From Holosporaceae bacterium (GTDB taxonomy: Bacteria; Pseudomonadota; Alphaproteobacteria; UBA3830): a DNA stretch of 13,391 nt. Positions 1 to 6,297 of this stretch are shown here, piece after piece; the stretch's first letter is position 1; every line of letters starts with the position of its first letter. The notes under the pieces are model-generated. The model made no database searches, had not been told where the DNA came from, and saw only the letters and a program-made list of their open reading frames with translations. The translations under genes and the position numbers were made by a program. The stretch lies in the NCBI GenBank assembly GCA_031267195.1, contig JAIRZO010000009.1, forward strand, positions 1-13,391, written 5' to 3'.

Positions 1-264
1 GTCAATGAGCTGGAGCTTAGCCAAGCTACGAGCAAACTGCTTGCTGATAAAATCATCGTATTTACAGGAACTTTTGAAACTATTTCTCGAGAAGAAGCGA
101 AAGAATTGGCGGAAAAACACGGCGCAAAAACAACTTCTTCCGTCTCATCCAGAACTTCTTTCGTGGTGGCTGGAGAAGGTGCTGGGCAAAAGTTGCATCA
201 GGCAGAAAAATTTGGGATAACCGTCATATCAGAGAGTGATTTTTTGAAAATAGTCCAGCATTAG
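1..264 (+). CDS. ligA: NAD-dependent DNA ligase, C-terminal fragment (BRCT domain)
   Basis: Partial gene: the 5' end lies outside the window, and the frame is open from base 1 to a TAG at 262-264, giving 87 residues. The visible part is the C-terminal BRCT domain of bacterial DNA ligase. It has the typical opening 'KIIVFTGTF', then 'SREEAKELAEKHGAK', the 'SSVSSRTSFVVAGEGAGQKLHQAEKFGI' type core with its GxGxK segment, and the closing 'ISESDFLKI'. LigA seals nicks in duplex DNA using NAD+ during replication and repair; the BRCT domain helps DNA binding and is not the catalytic part. The adenylation, OB and zinc-finger/HhH domains are not visible. A mobile-element copy begins 6 bp after the stop codon. 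BRCT domains occur in other proteins, but this C-terminal form and ending are characteristic of LigA. Confidence 0.88.
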   Translation, partial: VNELELSQATSKLLADKIIVFTGTFETISREEAKELAEKHGAKTTSSVSSRTSFVVAGEGAGQKLHQAEKFGITVISESDFLKIVQH

Positions 265-270
265 GCGATA

Positions 271-364
271 TATACTCATTCAAGATGAGACTCCGGACTT
301 GGAAAACTGTAATTGCCGTAAATTTTTGCCTTCGAAATCCAGCTTCTTATTTTTAATGAGTATA
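271..364. mobile_element. MITE-A copy 1, 94-bp near-palindromic element
   Basis: The ends are perfect 10-bp inverted repeats (TATACTCATT at 271-280 and AATGAGTATA at 355-364). The two arms can be extended to about 36 bp with mismatches, leaving a central loop of about 22 bp, so one strand can fold into a long imperfect hairpin. A second 94-bp copy at 1934-2027 differs at 7 positions by my hand alignment. The TATA at each end fits insertion at a TA dinucleotide with duplication of TA, as for IS630/Tc1-mariner elements. No open reading frame fits inside. It lies between the ligA stop and the mreC promoter region, so its transcript hairpin could affect ligA mRNA 3' ends; that is inference. Confidence 0.85.
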
Positions 365-373
365 AAACTATGT

Positions 374-382
374 TGATATGAT
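374..382 (+). promoter_or_regulatory. Candidate extended -10 promoter for mreC
   Basis: TGATATGAT fits the extended -10 form TGnTATAAT with one mismatch (TATGAT at 377-382). It lies 33 bp before the mreC ATG. A -35 element at the right distance would fall inside the right end of MITE-A copy 1 (about 354-359), where the match to TTGACA is poor, so the promoter would rely on the extended -10. No experimental support. Confidence 0.35.
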
Positions 383-415
383 GAATGAAATTATGTTCAC
401 AATTAAGGAAAAAAC

Positions 416-1252
416 ATGGCCCAAAAAAACATGCTCCAGCGTAACTTTATTCGCCGTTCTCGATGCCTTTTTAAGAAACTCAAAACAAAAAAGATAGCTT
501 TGCAATTGATGGTTGCTGCAGCGCTGCTGATTATGTTGCGTTTGTCTATTGCCGGAAATATGATCAACGATCTGCGGGCCACCATCGTTACGATCCATGT
601 ATACATCGATAACGTGTTCTCTTGTATGGAAGATTGTGCTTGCGAATTTATTGGATATGTAGCAAATATCGGCAAAATACACCGTAAACTTCGAAAATTG
701 CAGATAGAAAACCTAAAACTACAGGAGGAAAATCGCAACTTATCGCAGCTGCAGATCGAAAACACAGAACTGCGTAGGTTTTTGTCCATGACTGCCAAAA
801 ATGATGCTCACAAAGTTATTGTGGCCAAGGTTGTGGCAAAATCATCGAATAATTACACACGATCTTGCGTTCTTGGCATTGGATCTGCCGATGGCGTCGC
901 AGCGGATAGCATCGTCAAGAACAGCGATGGCCTGATCGGCCAAGTAGTGGATGTGCACAAAGCTTGGTGCAGAGTCCTATTCATAACTGATATAAAGTCC
1001 AGCATCCCAGTAAAAATCGGCAAAAATAGCATAAATGCCATAGCCAGCGGAAATAACTCAGAAACACTACAAATTACCACAGTCCGAGAGGATCTGGCCA
1101 TTCACTCCGGCGACACTGTGACAACATCCGGCTATGGGAACATTTTCCGAGACGATATTCCGGTCGGAAAAATAATTAAGAACGGAAACAAATTTTTCGT
1201 AAAACCCATCATCGATTTTAACCGACTAACCTACGGGTGTATCCTAAAATAG
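416..1252 (+). CDS. mreC: Rod shape-determining protein MreC
   Basis: A 278-residue protein of usual MreC length. It is a bitopic inner-membrane protein that links the MreB cytoskeleton to the peptidoglycan elongation machinery (PBP2, RodA, MreD). The sequence shows a basic cytoplasmic N-terminus, one membrane segment at about residues 27-47, a periplasmic coiled coil at about 86-122 (repeated QIENxxL and LQEEN units), and then the beta-rich MreC domain with 'VLGIGSADGV', 'GLIGQVVDVHKAWCRVLFITD', 'SGDTVTTSGYGNIFRDDIPVGKI' and a terminal 'FNRLTYGCIL'. The start is supported by AAGGA at 405-409, 6 bp before the ATG. mreB and mreD are not adjacent, unlike the usual mreBCD cluster. The stop codon TAG (1250-1252) is formed by the first bases of the MITE-B inverted repeat, so the present C-terminus may have been set by that insertion. 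The conserved domain looks complete, so function is probably intact. Confidence 0.93.
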   Translation: MAQKNMLQRNFIRRSRCLFKKLKTKKIALQLMVAAALLIMLRLSIAGNMINDLRATIVTIHVYIDNVFSCMEDCACEFIGYVANIGKIHRKLRKLQIENLKLQEENRNLSQLQIENTELRRFLSMTAKNDAHKVIVAKVVAKSSNNYTRSCVLGIGSADGVAADSIVKNSDGLIGQVVDVHKAWCRVLFITDIKSSIPVKIGKNSINAIASGNNSETLQITTVREDLAIHSGDTVTTSGYGNIFRDDIPVGKIIKNGNKFFVKPIIDFNRLTYGCILK

Positions 1253-1373
1253 GCAGTATTTACAAACCAGCTTTTTTGCACTGATTTTTGAGGTTATGAA
1301 TGGTTTTACATCAAGCTGTACAAAAAACGCTCAAATTTCAATAAAATATTGGGTGGTTTGTAAACACTGCCTA
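1250..1373. mobile_element. MITE-B, 124-bp element with 20-bp inverted repeats
   Basis: Bases 1250-1269 (TAGGCAGTATTTACAAACCA) and 1354-1373 (TGGTTTGTAAACACTGCCTA) are inverted repeats with one mismatch. Beyond them the arms still resemble each other with small gaps (for example TGATTTTTGAG against TGAAATTTGAG), so the element is close to a long imperfect palindrome. Both ends finish in TA, as expected for a TA-targeting transposon. There is no coding capacity. The termini are unlike those of MITE-A and of the adjacent IS630 remnant, so a different transposase family member probably moved it. It overlaps the mreC stop codon and abuts the IS remnant one base away. Only one copy is in the window, so its repeat status across the genome is unproven. 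Confidence 0.72.
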
Positions 1374-1374
1374 A

Positions 1375-1406
1375 TATACTCCATCACGCTAAGAAGTTAG
1401 ATTTTT
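1375..1406 (+). repeat. Terminal inverted repeat, left end of the IS630 remnant
   Basis: This is the inverted partner of 1904-1935 (30 of 32 positions). The stop codon of the transposase remnant (1384-1386) lies inside it. Its outer part resembles the MITE-A termini. Confidence 0.85.
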
Positions 1407-1878
1407 TGAGTATGTGAAAATTATCATTGATTCTGGATCGCATTTTTTCTGCAATGTGGTTACAAAGTATTCCTGAAAAATGCCATGATATCGTGTTTAA
1501 ATTCTCTGACAGTTCTGAAATATCTGTTGTTTCTGACATATTCATGGTTGGATGAACTGCATCCATGAGCAAAATCGGCTCATCTTCCAGAGTATTTTTC
1601 ACGAACTCTTTGTATTCATTAACAAATCTTTTTTGAGCAACCGGATCCACATTCTTCAGATTCGTTTTTGGATTTTTATGAGAAAAACCATGAACTTTTC
1701 TACCTGCTTGCTGATGGTTTCCTCCTCCCAAAACAATGCCTCTGATATTTTCTTGTACGTCCAGCCTCTGTGCGACAGTAACACATTTAATGCGATCCCT
1801 CGTCCGACCATACTTTTCAGTACGATACCTCCTGCACAGCTCTTCGTACTCTTCTTTGCTTAAAAAATCTTTCTTCAT
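1384..1878 (-). pseudogene. IS630-family transposase remnant (frameshifted, internally deleted)
   Basis: An open frame of 164 codons, against about 340 in a complete IS630 transposase. The N-terminus 'LSKEEYEELCRRYRTEKYGRTRDRIK' and the middle 'HGFSHKNPK...VDPVAQKRFVNEYKEFVKNTLEDEPILLMDAVHPTMN' match the family, the latter including the second acidic residue of the DDE triad in 'DAVHPT'. Between them the family-like helix-turn-helix is in another frame: from about 1766 down to 1690, a shifted frame reads 'GWTYKKISEALFWEEETISKQVEKF'. So the remnant carries at least one frameshift, then a deletion that removes the first catalytic acid, and a second deletion after 'DAVHPTMN' that removes the region of the third. 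The end 'INDNFHIL' looks like the native C-terminus. It happens to be open along its whole length, but it cannot encode an active enzyme. Confidence 0.85.
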
Positions 1879-1903
1879 CTCTTTACTGTAACATACTTCT
1901 TCT

Positions 1904-1935
1904 AAAAATCTAACTTCTTATCGTGATAGAGTATA
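1904..1935 (-). repeat. Terminal inverted repeat, right end of the IS630 remnant
   Basis: Inverted partner of 1375-1406. Read inwards on the minus strand it starts TATACTCTATCACGATAAGA, which agrees with the MITE-A left terminus at 16 of 20 positions. TA at 1934-1935 is also the first dinucleotide of MITE-A copy 2. Confidence 0.85.
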
Positions 1936-2027
1936 TACTCATTCAAGATGAGACTCCGGACTTGGAAGGTTGTAATTGCCGTGAATTTTCGCCTTCGAAA
2001 TCCAGCTTCTTATTTTGAATGGGTATA
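1934..2027. mobile_element. MITE-A copy 2, 94-bp near-palindromic element
   Basis: Same length and orientation as the copy at 271-364, with 7 differences in 94 positions. The terminal repeats are TATACTCATTCAA and TTGAATGGGTATA (12 of 13 paired), and imperfect arm pairing extends over about 36 bp (28 of 36 by hand). The inner part of the right arm, read inwards, contains ATAAGAAG as do the IS630-remnant ends; over 30 positions about 23 agree. It directly abuts the IS remnant, with which it shares one TA, and is followed by a short run of alternating T and A. Confidence 0.87.
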
Positions 2028-2071
2028 TATATATCCATGGCAATTCGTGTATATTGGGCAATCACTGTAAT

Positions 2072-2093
2072 AAAAAGACCTTCGCATAAGGCT
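2072..2093 (-). terminator. Possible weak intrinsic terminator after the AI-2E permease gene
   Basis: On the minus strand, GCCTT-ATGC(G)-AAGGT is followed by CTTTTTATT. The stem is only 4-5 bp including a G-U pair, so the hairpin is weak, but the U-rich tract and the position about 32 bp after the permease stop codon fit a terminator. The rest of the 97 bp between MITE-A copy 2 and the permease gene (2028-2124) shows nothing recognisable apart from a TA run and two CCATGG palindromes. Confidence 0.35.
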
Positions 2094-2124
2094 CAATCCA
2101 TGGTTGACCTGTGCGGCATCGATT

Positions 2125-3180
2125 CTACAGTTTATAGGACGGTGTAACTTTAAGTCTGCTGATGAAAAAGCTTATCAAACTTCGCAATACCGAGGTCAGA
2201 GGAATCGCAATCAATACTCCCACAATTCCTCCCAGCTGCAGTCCCGCAAAAAATGAAAACATCATCCACAGCGGATGCAATCCAACTTTTTTTCCCACAA
2301 AATGTGGATATAATAGGTAGGATTCCAGAAACTGTCCCACCATATAAATTGCTATCAGCAGATACATCTTTGCCAAAGTCAGCAACGGTGCATTGATTAA
2401 AATGACCAACAGGAATGAAAAAAATGCCCCCACAAATGGCACAAAAGATGACATGCCGGACGTAATGCCCAGTAGAATGTAATTGCTCAGCCCCGTCGCA
2501 TAGAGCGAGGTTGCATAAAAAAGCGCCAGAACCAAAGCAATTTTAAACTGCCCATTAAAGAATTTTTGAAATGTCGTTCTTATGAGAACAGTAATTGCAA
2601 CAAAAATTTCCCGTTGGCGACTTGGAAGGCAATTGCGCACCAGGAACGTCATTTTATTCCAATCGCGAAGAAAATAAAAAAATGAAATCGGCATAATGAG
2701 GAAAAAAGAAACAAAATTTCTTATGGCATTGCCGGTGGAAGCCAATCTATCCATTAGCGATCCAATCATAAATATATTTTTGCTAAGATATTCCTGTAAT
2801 TCTTTTTCTAGATTTGCCACATCCACATGATATTGATCTATATTTAGAGAGGAAAACGAGTTATTGAGAAAACTAATGAGCTCAGAATAATAGGTAGGAA
2901 TATTGTTATGCAGCAATATAAGACAGTCCTTAATTTTTGGCAGCACAATTACCCCAGCCAAAATTACAATCCCGACAGAACTCAGCGCAAATAGAGCACT
3001 GATGAATCCCCTGGGCAGATAGCGGAAAGACAGAGAATCTACACACCTGGAACTAAAATATGCAAGAAAAAACCCAACTACAAACGGAAAACATATTTCA
3101 GAGAACAGATAGAAAAACAGAAATACTCCGCCGATGGTGCATATCCAAAATACAGATCTGCTATCCGTTAAGTATGTCAT
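2125..3180 (-). CDS. AI-2E family transporter / PerM-like permease
   Basis: A 351-residue integral membrane protein with about 7-8 hydrophobic segments. They are arranged as in the AI-2E transporter (UPF0118/PerM) family: two N-terminal segments, a hydrophilic helical stretch of roughly 80 residues (about 80-150, with 'YYSELISFLNNS...'), then a cluster of segments ending in the family-typical 'GLHPLWMMFSFFAGLQLGGIVGVLIAIPL'. Members are reported as exporters of small molecules or Na+/H+ antiporters; the substrate here cannot be told. The gene overlaps the end of pgsA by 20 bp, so the two are probably translated from one mRNA. An AGGA directly abuts the chosen ATG, which is too close for a good ribosome site, so the start is uncertain by a few codons. 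In many alphaproteobacteria this gene lies near pgsA and hdaA; no hdaA follows here, and mobile elements begin about 100 bp downstream. Confidence 0.85.
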   Translation of the reverse strand: MTYLTDSRSVFWICTIGGVFLFFYLFSEICFPFVVGFFLAYFSSRCVDSLSFRYLPRGFISALFALSSVGIVILAGVIVLPKIKDCLILLHNNIPTYYSELISFLNNSFSSLNIDQYHVDVANLEKELQEYLSKNIFMIGSLMDRLASTGNAIRNFVSFFLIMPISFFYFLRDWNKMTFLVRNCLPSRQREIFVAITVLIRTTFQKFFNGQFKIALVLALFYATSLYATGLSNYILLGITSGMSSFVPFVGAFFSFLLVILINAPLLTLAKMYLLIAIYMVGQFLESYLLYPHFVGKKVGLHPLWMMFSFFAGLQLGGIVGVLIAIPLTSVLRSLISFFISRLKVTPSYKL

Positions 3181-3739
3181 TCCTGATCATTCCATAGTAC
3201 TTTCGCAAATAATCTGCCGCTGAAACAACGGTTGACAGGCACACCATCCCAGCGGTAATCAACATTTCAGTTGATGCCATTGTCATGGATAGGCAGCAAC
3301 AACCGACGACAACGATGACAAACATCATCTGGATAGCCGTATTTATCTTGCTGGACATTAGTGGCCGTATCTCCAGGTTTATGCCAAGCAATGCACATAA
3401 GCACACTGCCATAAGAATTATCAGATCTCTGGCAATTACGATTACTGCCACATAAAACGGCACATATGCCAAGAATGCAAGGACGCCGTAGGCACTAATC
3501 ATCAATACCTTATCCGCCAGAGGATCGAGTAGAGCGCCGACCGAGGACGATGCCTGCCATTTTCTCGCCAAATACCCATCAAAAAAATCACTAATGGCGG
3601 CAAGTACAAACACCAAGAGCGCTTCCGGAAAGTTATTACCGTTTACCAACGGAATGAAAAAAACTGCCAGCACAATCCTTAGTAAAGATAGAAAATTCGG
3701 GACCTGCTTCTTTTGGAATGCAATTTCAATGAATTTCAT
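3161..3739 (-). CDS. pgsA: CDP-diacylglycerol--glycerol-3-phosphate 3-phosphatidyltransferase
   Basis: About 192 residues. It makes phosphatidylglycerophosphate from CDP-diacylglycerol and glycerol 3-phosphate in the inner membrane, the committed step towards phosphatidylglycerol and cardiolipin. The CDP-alcohol phosphotransferase signature D-x2-DG-x2-AR-x8-G-x3-D-x3-D is complete: 'SDFFDGYLAR' then 'GALLDPLAD', about residues 51-76, with all the acidic metal-binding residues present. The N-terminal 'VPNFLSLLRIVLAVFF' is typical of PgsA, and about five membrane segments can be seen. I chose the ATG at 3739 over the in-frame GTG at 3742 because AGGA lies at a better distance from the ATG (5 bp against 2 bp). 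It has its own promoter candidate upstream and overlaps the permease gene downstream. Another CDP-alcohol transferase such as PssA is less likely given the length and N-terminus. Confidence 0.92.
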   Translation of the reverse strand: MKFIEIAFQKKQVPNFLSLLRIVLAVFFIPLVNGNNFPEALLVFVLAAISDFFDGYLARKWQASSSVGALLDPLADKVLMISAYGVLAFLAYVPFYVAVIVIARDLIILMAVCLCALLGINLEIRPLMSSKINTAIQMMFVIVVVGCCCLSMTMASTEMLITAGMVCLSTVVSAADYLRKYYGMIRNDILNG

Positions 3740-3764
3740 CACCTTCCTCTATATAATGAGGATA

Positions 3765-3794
3765 ATTATAGTCTGTTTCAGAAATAAAACGCAA
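3765..3794 (-). promoter_or_regulatory. Promoter candidate for pgsA and the permease gene
   Basis: On the minus strand a perfect TATAAT (3765-3770) is preceded at 18 bp by TTGCGT (3789-3794), which matches TTGACA only in its first three bases. The predicted start of transcription is about 18 bp before the pgsA ATG. It lies in the 78-bp gap after the MFS gene, the widest gap between minus-strand genes here, so it probably begins a separate transcription unit or an internal one. Confidence 0.5.
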
Positions 3795-3820
3795 CGAAAT
3801 CTCCACAAATCTTCATCCAG

Positions 3821-5152
3821 CTAGAGCAATTTCTGCGCCGTACGATCTTCGAGCTGATGCATAGCAAACAAAGCAAATATAGCAAATGCAAACATAAATA
3901 GTCCTAAATAAAAACATGATCCAGTATTTTTCATGATAATTTCCGCCATTAGTGGCGTTGTACCAGCAAAAACTGAGTGACTGATGCCAAAGGACAATGC
4001 TATGGCGGTGCAGCGCACATTGGTTGGGAAGGATTCTGCATAGAAAGCAGCCCTTCCACCAAAAAACACTCCCAAACAACTGCCAACGGCGATTTCAAAC
4101 AGCAGGTGAAGACATAAGTTTTCATGGCCAATAGTAATGAACATCGGAAATACGCAAAGCATTGTGCCAACTATACTGCTCATCATCACGGGTTTTCGCC
4201 CAAATCTATCGGACAACAGGCCTCCTACAGGAATGGCGATGGTCATGCATAAATTCACCAGAGTCGTAAAGAAAAACGCCTGCAGCGGCGTAGCTATTTC
4301 CGTAACTTTGAAATAGTTGTGCAGATATGTTAGTAGCATGTAGAAAACAACCCCACCATAGGCATTGATGGATACGGCATAGACTATTGTTTTTGTGTGC
4401 TTTTTTATAGTTTCCATGATGGAGTTTTTATCTTTTATTCCCGTTTTTCCGGAAGATTTCCTTGGCATTTGATTTTTATCGTTTTCCATAGAGTACTGAC
4501 AAAAGAAGCTTTCTGTTTCTTCCATTTCATAGCGGAGATAAACACCAAATATGGCGATAACAACCCCCAGGAGAAATGGAATCCGCCAGCCATAGGATTC
4601 AAAATCAGCAGTATCCATACATGTGATCAACAGCGACGACACCGATAACCCCAGCAACACACCCAGCGGACTTCCAAAATCTGACCAGCTGCCGAAAAAT
4701 CCCCTTTTTTTGGGTGGAGCATGTTCTACCAGGTAAACCATTGATCCGGAAAAATCCCCCCCTATGGCAATGCCCTGAAAAAGCCGAATAATGGCGAGAG
4801 ACACCGGTGCCATAATACCTATGCTATCGTAGGTTGGTAATAATCCCGTTAAAAATGTCGGAATTGACATGGTAAGGATGGAAATGATCAGTGCCAACCG
4901 CCGCCCGAACACATCTCCGATATAGCCCAGCACAATTCCACCTAGCGGCCTCGAAAAAAAGCCAAACGCAAAAACGAGATATGTTAACAGCAGAGATGAA
5001 TCATTATTCGCTGGGAAAAATAGCTTCGATAGAGTAGTGGCGAACAATCCATAGAGGGTGTAATCAAACCATTCCAGTGTGTTTCCTATTGCACAGGCTA
5101 AAGTATTTTTTACTTGTTTATTCATTGTTTTTATTACTCCACTGCAACTCAT
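3821..5152 (-). CDS. MFS transporter, metabolite:H+ symporter (ProP-like) family
   Basis: Up to 443 residues with about 12 membrane segments. Family marks are the N-terminal 'GNTLEWFDYTLYG', the loop 2-3 motif 'RPLGGIVLGYIGDVFGRR', 'RLFQGIAIGGDFSGSMVYLVEHAP', and the second-half repeat 'GGLLSDRFGRKPVM'. These belong to the MHS group of the major facilitator superfamily (ProP, KgtP, ShiA and relatives), which import osmolytes or organic acids with protons. A hydrophilic central loop lies at about residues 215-255. The C-terminus is short and lacks the coiled coil of E. coli ProP, so osmosensing of that type is not supported and the substrate stays open. The first ATG overlaps the prfB stop (ATGA, 5149-5152). 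A second ATG at 5125 gives the more usual start 'MNKQVKNTLACAIGNTLEWF'; GGAG sites exist before both, so the start is undecided. Confidence 0.87.
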   Translation of the reverse strand: MSCSGVIKTMNKQVKNTLACAIGNTLEWFDYTLYGLFATTLSKLFFPANNDSSLLLTYLVFAFGFFSRPLGGIVLGYIGDVFGRRLALIISILTMSIPTFLTGLLPTYDSIGIMAPVSLAIIRLFQGIAIGGDFSGSMVYLVEHAPPKKRGFFGSWSDFGSPLGVLLGLSVSSLLITCMDTADFESYGWRIPFLLGVVIAIFGVYLRYEMEETESFFCQYSMENDKNQMPRKSSGKTGIKDKNSIMETIKKHTKTIVYAVSINAYGGVVFYMLLTYLHNYFKVTEIATPLQAFFFTTLVNLCMTIAIPVGGLLSDRFGRKPVMMSSIVGTMLCVFPMFITIGHENLCLHLLFEIAVGSCLGVFFGGRAAFYAESFPTNVRCTAIALSFGISHSVFAGTTPLMAEIIMKNTGSCFYLGLFMFAFAIFALFAMHQLEDRTAQKLL

Positions 5153-6268
5153 CTCTCCTGTTCGGTATTTTGCATTTCAGCAATTCTTGCACTGATGCCC
5201 GCCCGCAGAAATTCATCAATATCGCCATCCATCACTGCCGTAACATTGCCCTTTTCAAAGCCGGTGCGCAAATCCTTAACCATCTGATATGGCTGCATCA
5301 CGTAGGAACGAATTTGATAACCCCAACCGATGTCACTTTTTTCCTGATTATTAACCTGCTGTTCTCTTTTGCGCAATTCTAATTCGTATAATCGTGATTT
5401 TAACATATTGAAGGCAATGGCCTTGTTGCGATGCTGGGAGCGATCCGTCTGACATTGCACAACTATTCCCGTCGGCGTGTGGGTTATGCGCACAGCGCTA
5501 TCCGTCTTGTTCACATGCTGTCCACCGGCTCCAGATGCCCGATAGGTATCGATGCGAAGATCGGCTGGATTTATTTCAATGTTAATGGATTCATCGACCA
5601 CTGGATAAACTCCGATGGAAGCAAAACTTGTATGACGGCGAGCGTTAGAATCGAAGGGAGATATGCGTACAAGCCGATGAACTCCCGATTCACTCTTAAG
5701 CCATCCGTAGGCCTTAGATCCATCGATTTTTATGGTGGCGGACTTTATACCGGCCTCCTCCCCAGAACTTTCCTCCATCAACTCCACCAAATATTTGTGA
5801 GATTCCGCCCAGCGATAATACATACGCAGCAGCATCTGGGCCCAATCCTGCGCCTCGGTTCCACCGGCCCCCGCATGCACCTCCAGGAAGCAACTGTTGC
5901 CATCCATTTCACCAGAAAAAAAGCACTCCAACTGATAAATTTTCAGGCGATCCTGGAGTTCCCTTAGGTTATCCTCCAGCTCCGCCACCAGCGGTACATC
6001 ACCTTCCTCTTCCGCCAATTCCAGCATCAGCACAATGTCATTCAGCTCAGATTCCGCACCACAAAAACGATTCAGCTCCGCATCCAACTGCGACTTCTGC
6101 TGCATTATAACTCTAGCTTTCGAAGGATCAGACCACAAATCAGCAGATTCACTGTGGGTTGCTAGTTCATTTACTTGTTCTTGCAGATGAGGTACATCAA
6201 AGATACCTCCGCAGCAACTCCAGATTTTTTTTTAAAGATTCAACGATGCGCTTTATTTCGTCTTTCAT
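5149..6268 (-). CDS. prfB: Peptide chain release factor 2 with programmed +1 frameshift
   Basis: RF2 ends translation at UGA and UAA. The gene is in two frames. A 23-codon leader starts at the ATG at 6268 (AGGAG at 6276-6280, 7 bp upstream) and runs 'MKDEIKRIVESLKKNLELL...' to an in-frame UGA at 6197-6199. A +1 shift at CUU-UGA continues with 'DVPHLQEQ...LWSDPSKA' down to the TGA at 5149. The product would be 372 residues, the usual RF2 length. The stop-codon-reading tripeptide SPF falls at about residues 203-205 and the catalytic GGQ at about 248-250 ('YRASGAGGQHVNKTDSAVRI'), almost the same numbers as in E. coli. SPF, rather than PxT, separates it from RF1. It lies 29 bp after murJ and overlaps the MFS gene by 4 bp. 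Confidence 0.96.
6197..6210 (-). other. RF2 autoregulatory +1 frameshift site
   Basis: On the minus strand the site reads GGAGG-TAT-CTT-TGA-TG. A Shine-Dalgarno-like GGAGG (6206-6210) lies 3 bases before the slippery CTT (6200-6202), followed by the in-frame TGA (6197-6199). This is the same arrangement as the known prfB site. When RF2 is scarce the ribosome pauses at UGA, slips one base and makes full RF2; when RF2 is plentiful it terminates after 23 codons. It implies that RF2 uses UGA as a stop in this organism. Confidence 0.95.
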
Positions 6269-6297
6269 GATTTTTCTCCTTTCCCATGATGAATAAC

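Larger units (their letters stand above)
1375..1935 (-). mobile_element. IS630-family element, internally deleted, inverted repeats intact
   Basis: The inverted repeats are 1375-1406 and 1904-1935, 32 bp each and identical at 30 positions; the ends read TATACTC and GAGTATA. Between them lies a degraded transposase on the minus strand. Full IS630 elements are about 1.1 kb, so at 561 bp this copy has lost about half its length. Its right end shares the dinucleotide TA at 1934-1935 with the left end of MITE-A copy 2, which fits TA target duplication. Its left end lies next to MITE-B. The copy should be unable to move by itself, but its ends look fit to be acted on by a transposase supplied from elsewhere. 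Confidence 0.85.

Noticed and set aside
403..798. Open frame of 131 codons antisense to mreC
   Set aside because: mreC on the plus strand has a good ribosome site and domain structure. The antisense product is cysteine- and serine-rich low-quality sequence typical of a shadow frame.
2037..2147. Small plus-strand open frame of 36 codons beginning at the CCATGG site
   Set aside because: No ribosome site, no recognisable protein features, and its end runs antisense into the permease gene. I could not support it as a gene.
5431..5967. Long open frame (178 codons) antisense to prfB
   Set aside because: The minus strand encodes a clear, conserved RF2 over this stretch. The antisense translation shows no family features and is a shadow of the codon usage.
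5149..6268. prfB as a broken pseudogene because of the in-frame TGA
   Set aside because: The TGA lies in the exact context of the known programmed frameshift (GGAGG, CTT, TGA), and the downstream frame is fully conserved, so the interruption is regulatory and not a decay mutation.
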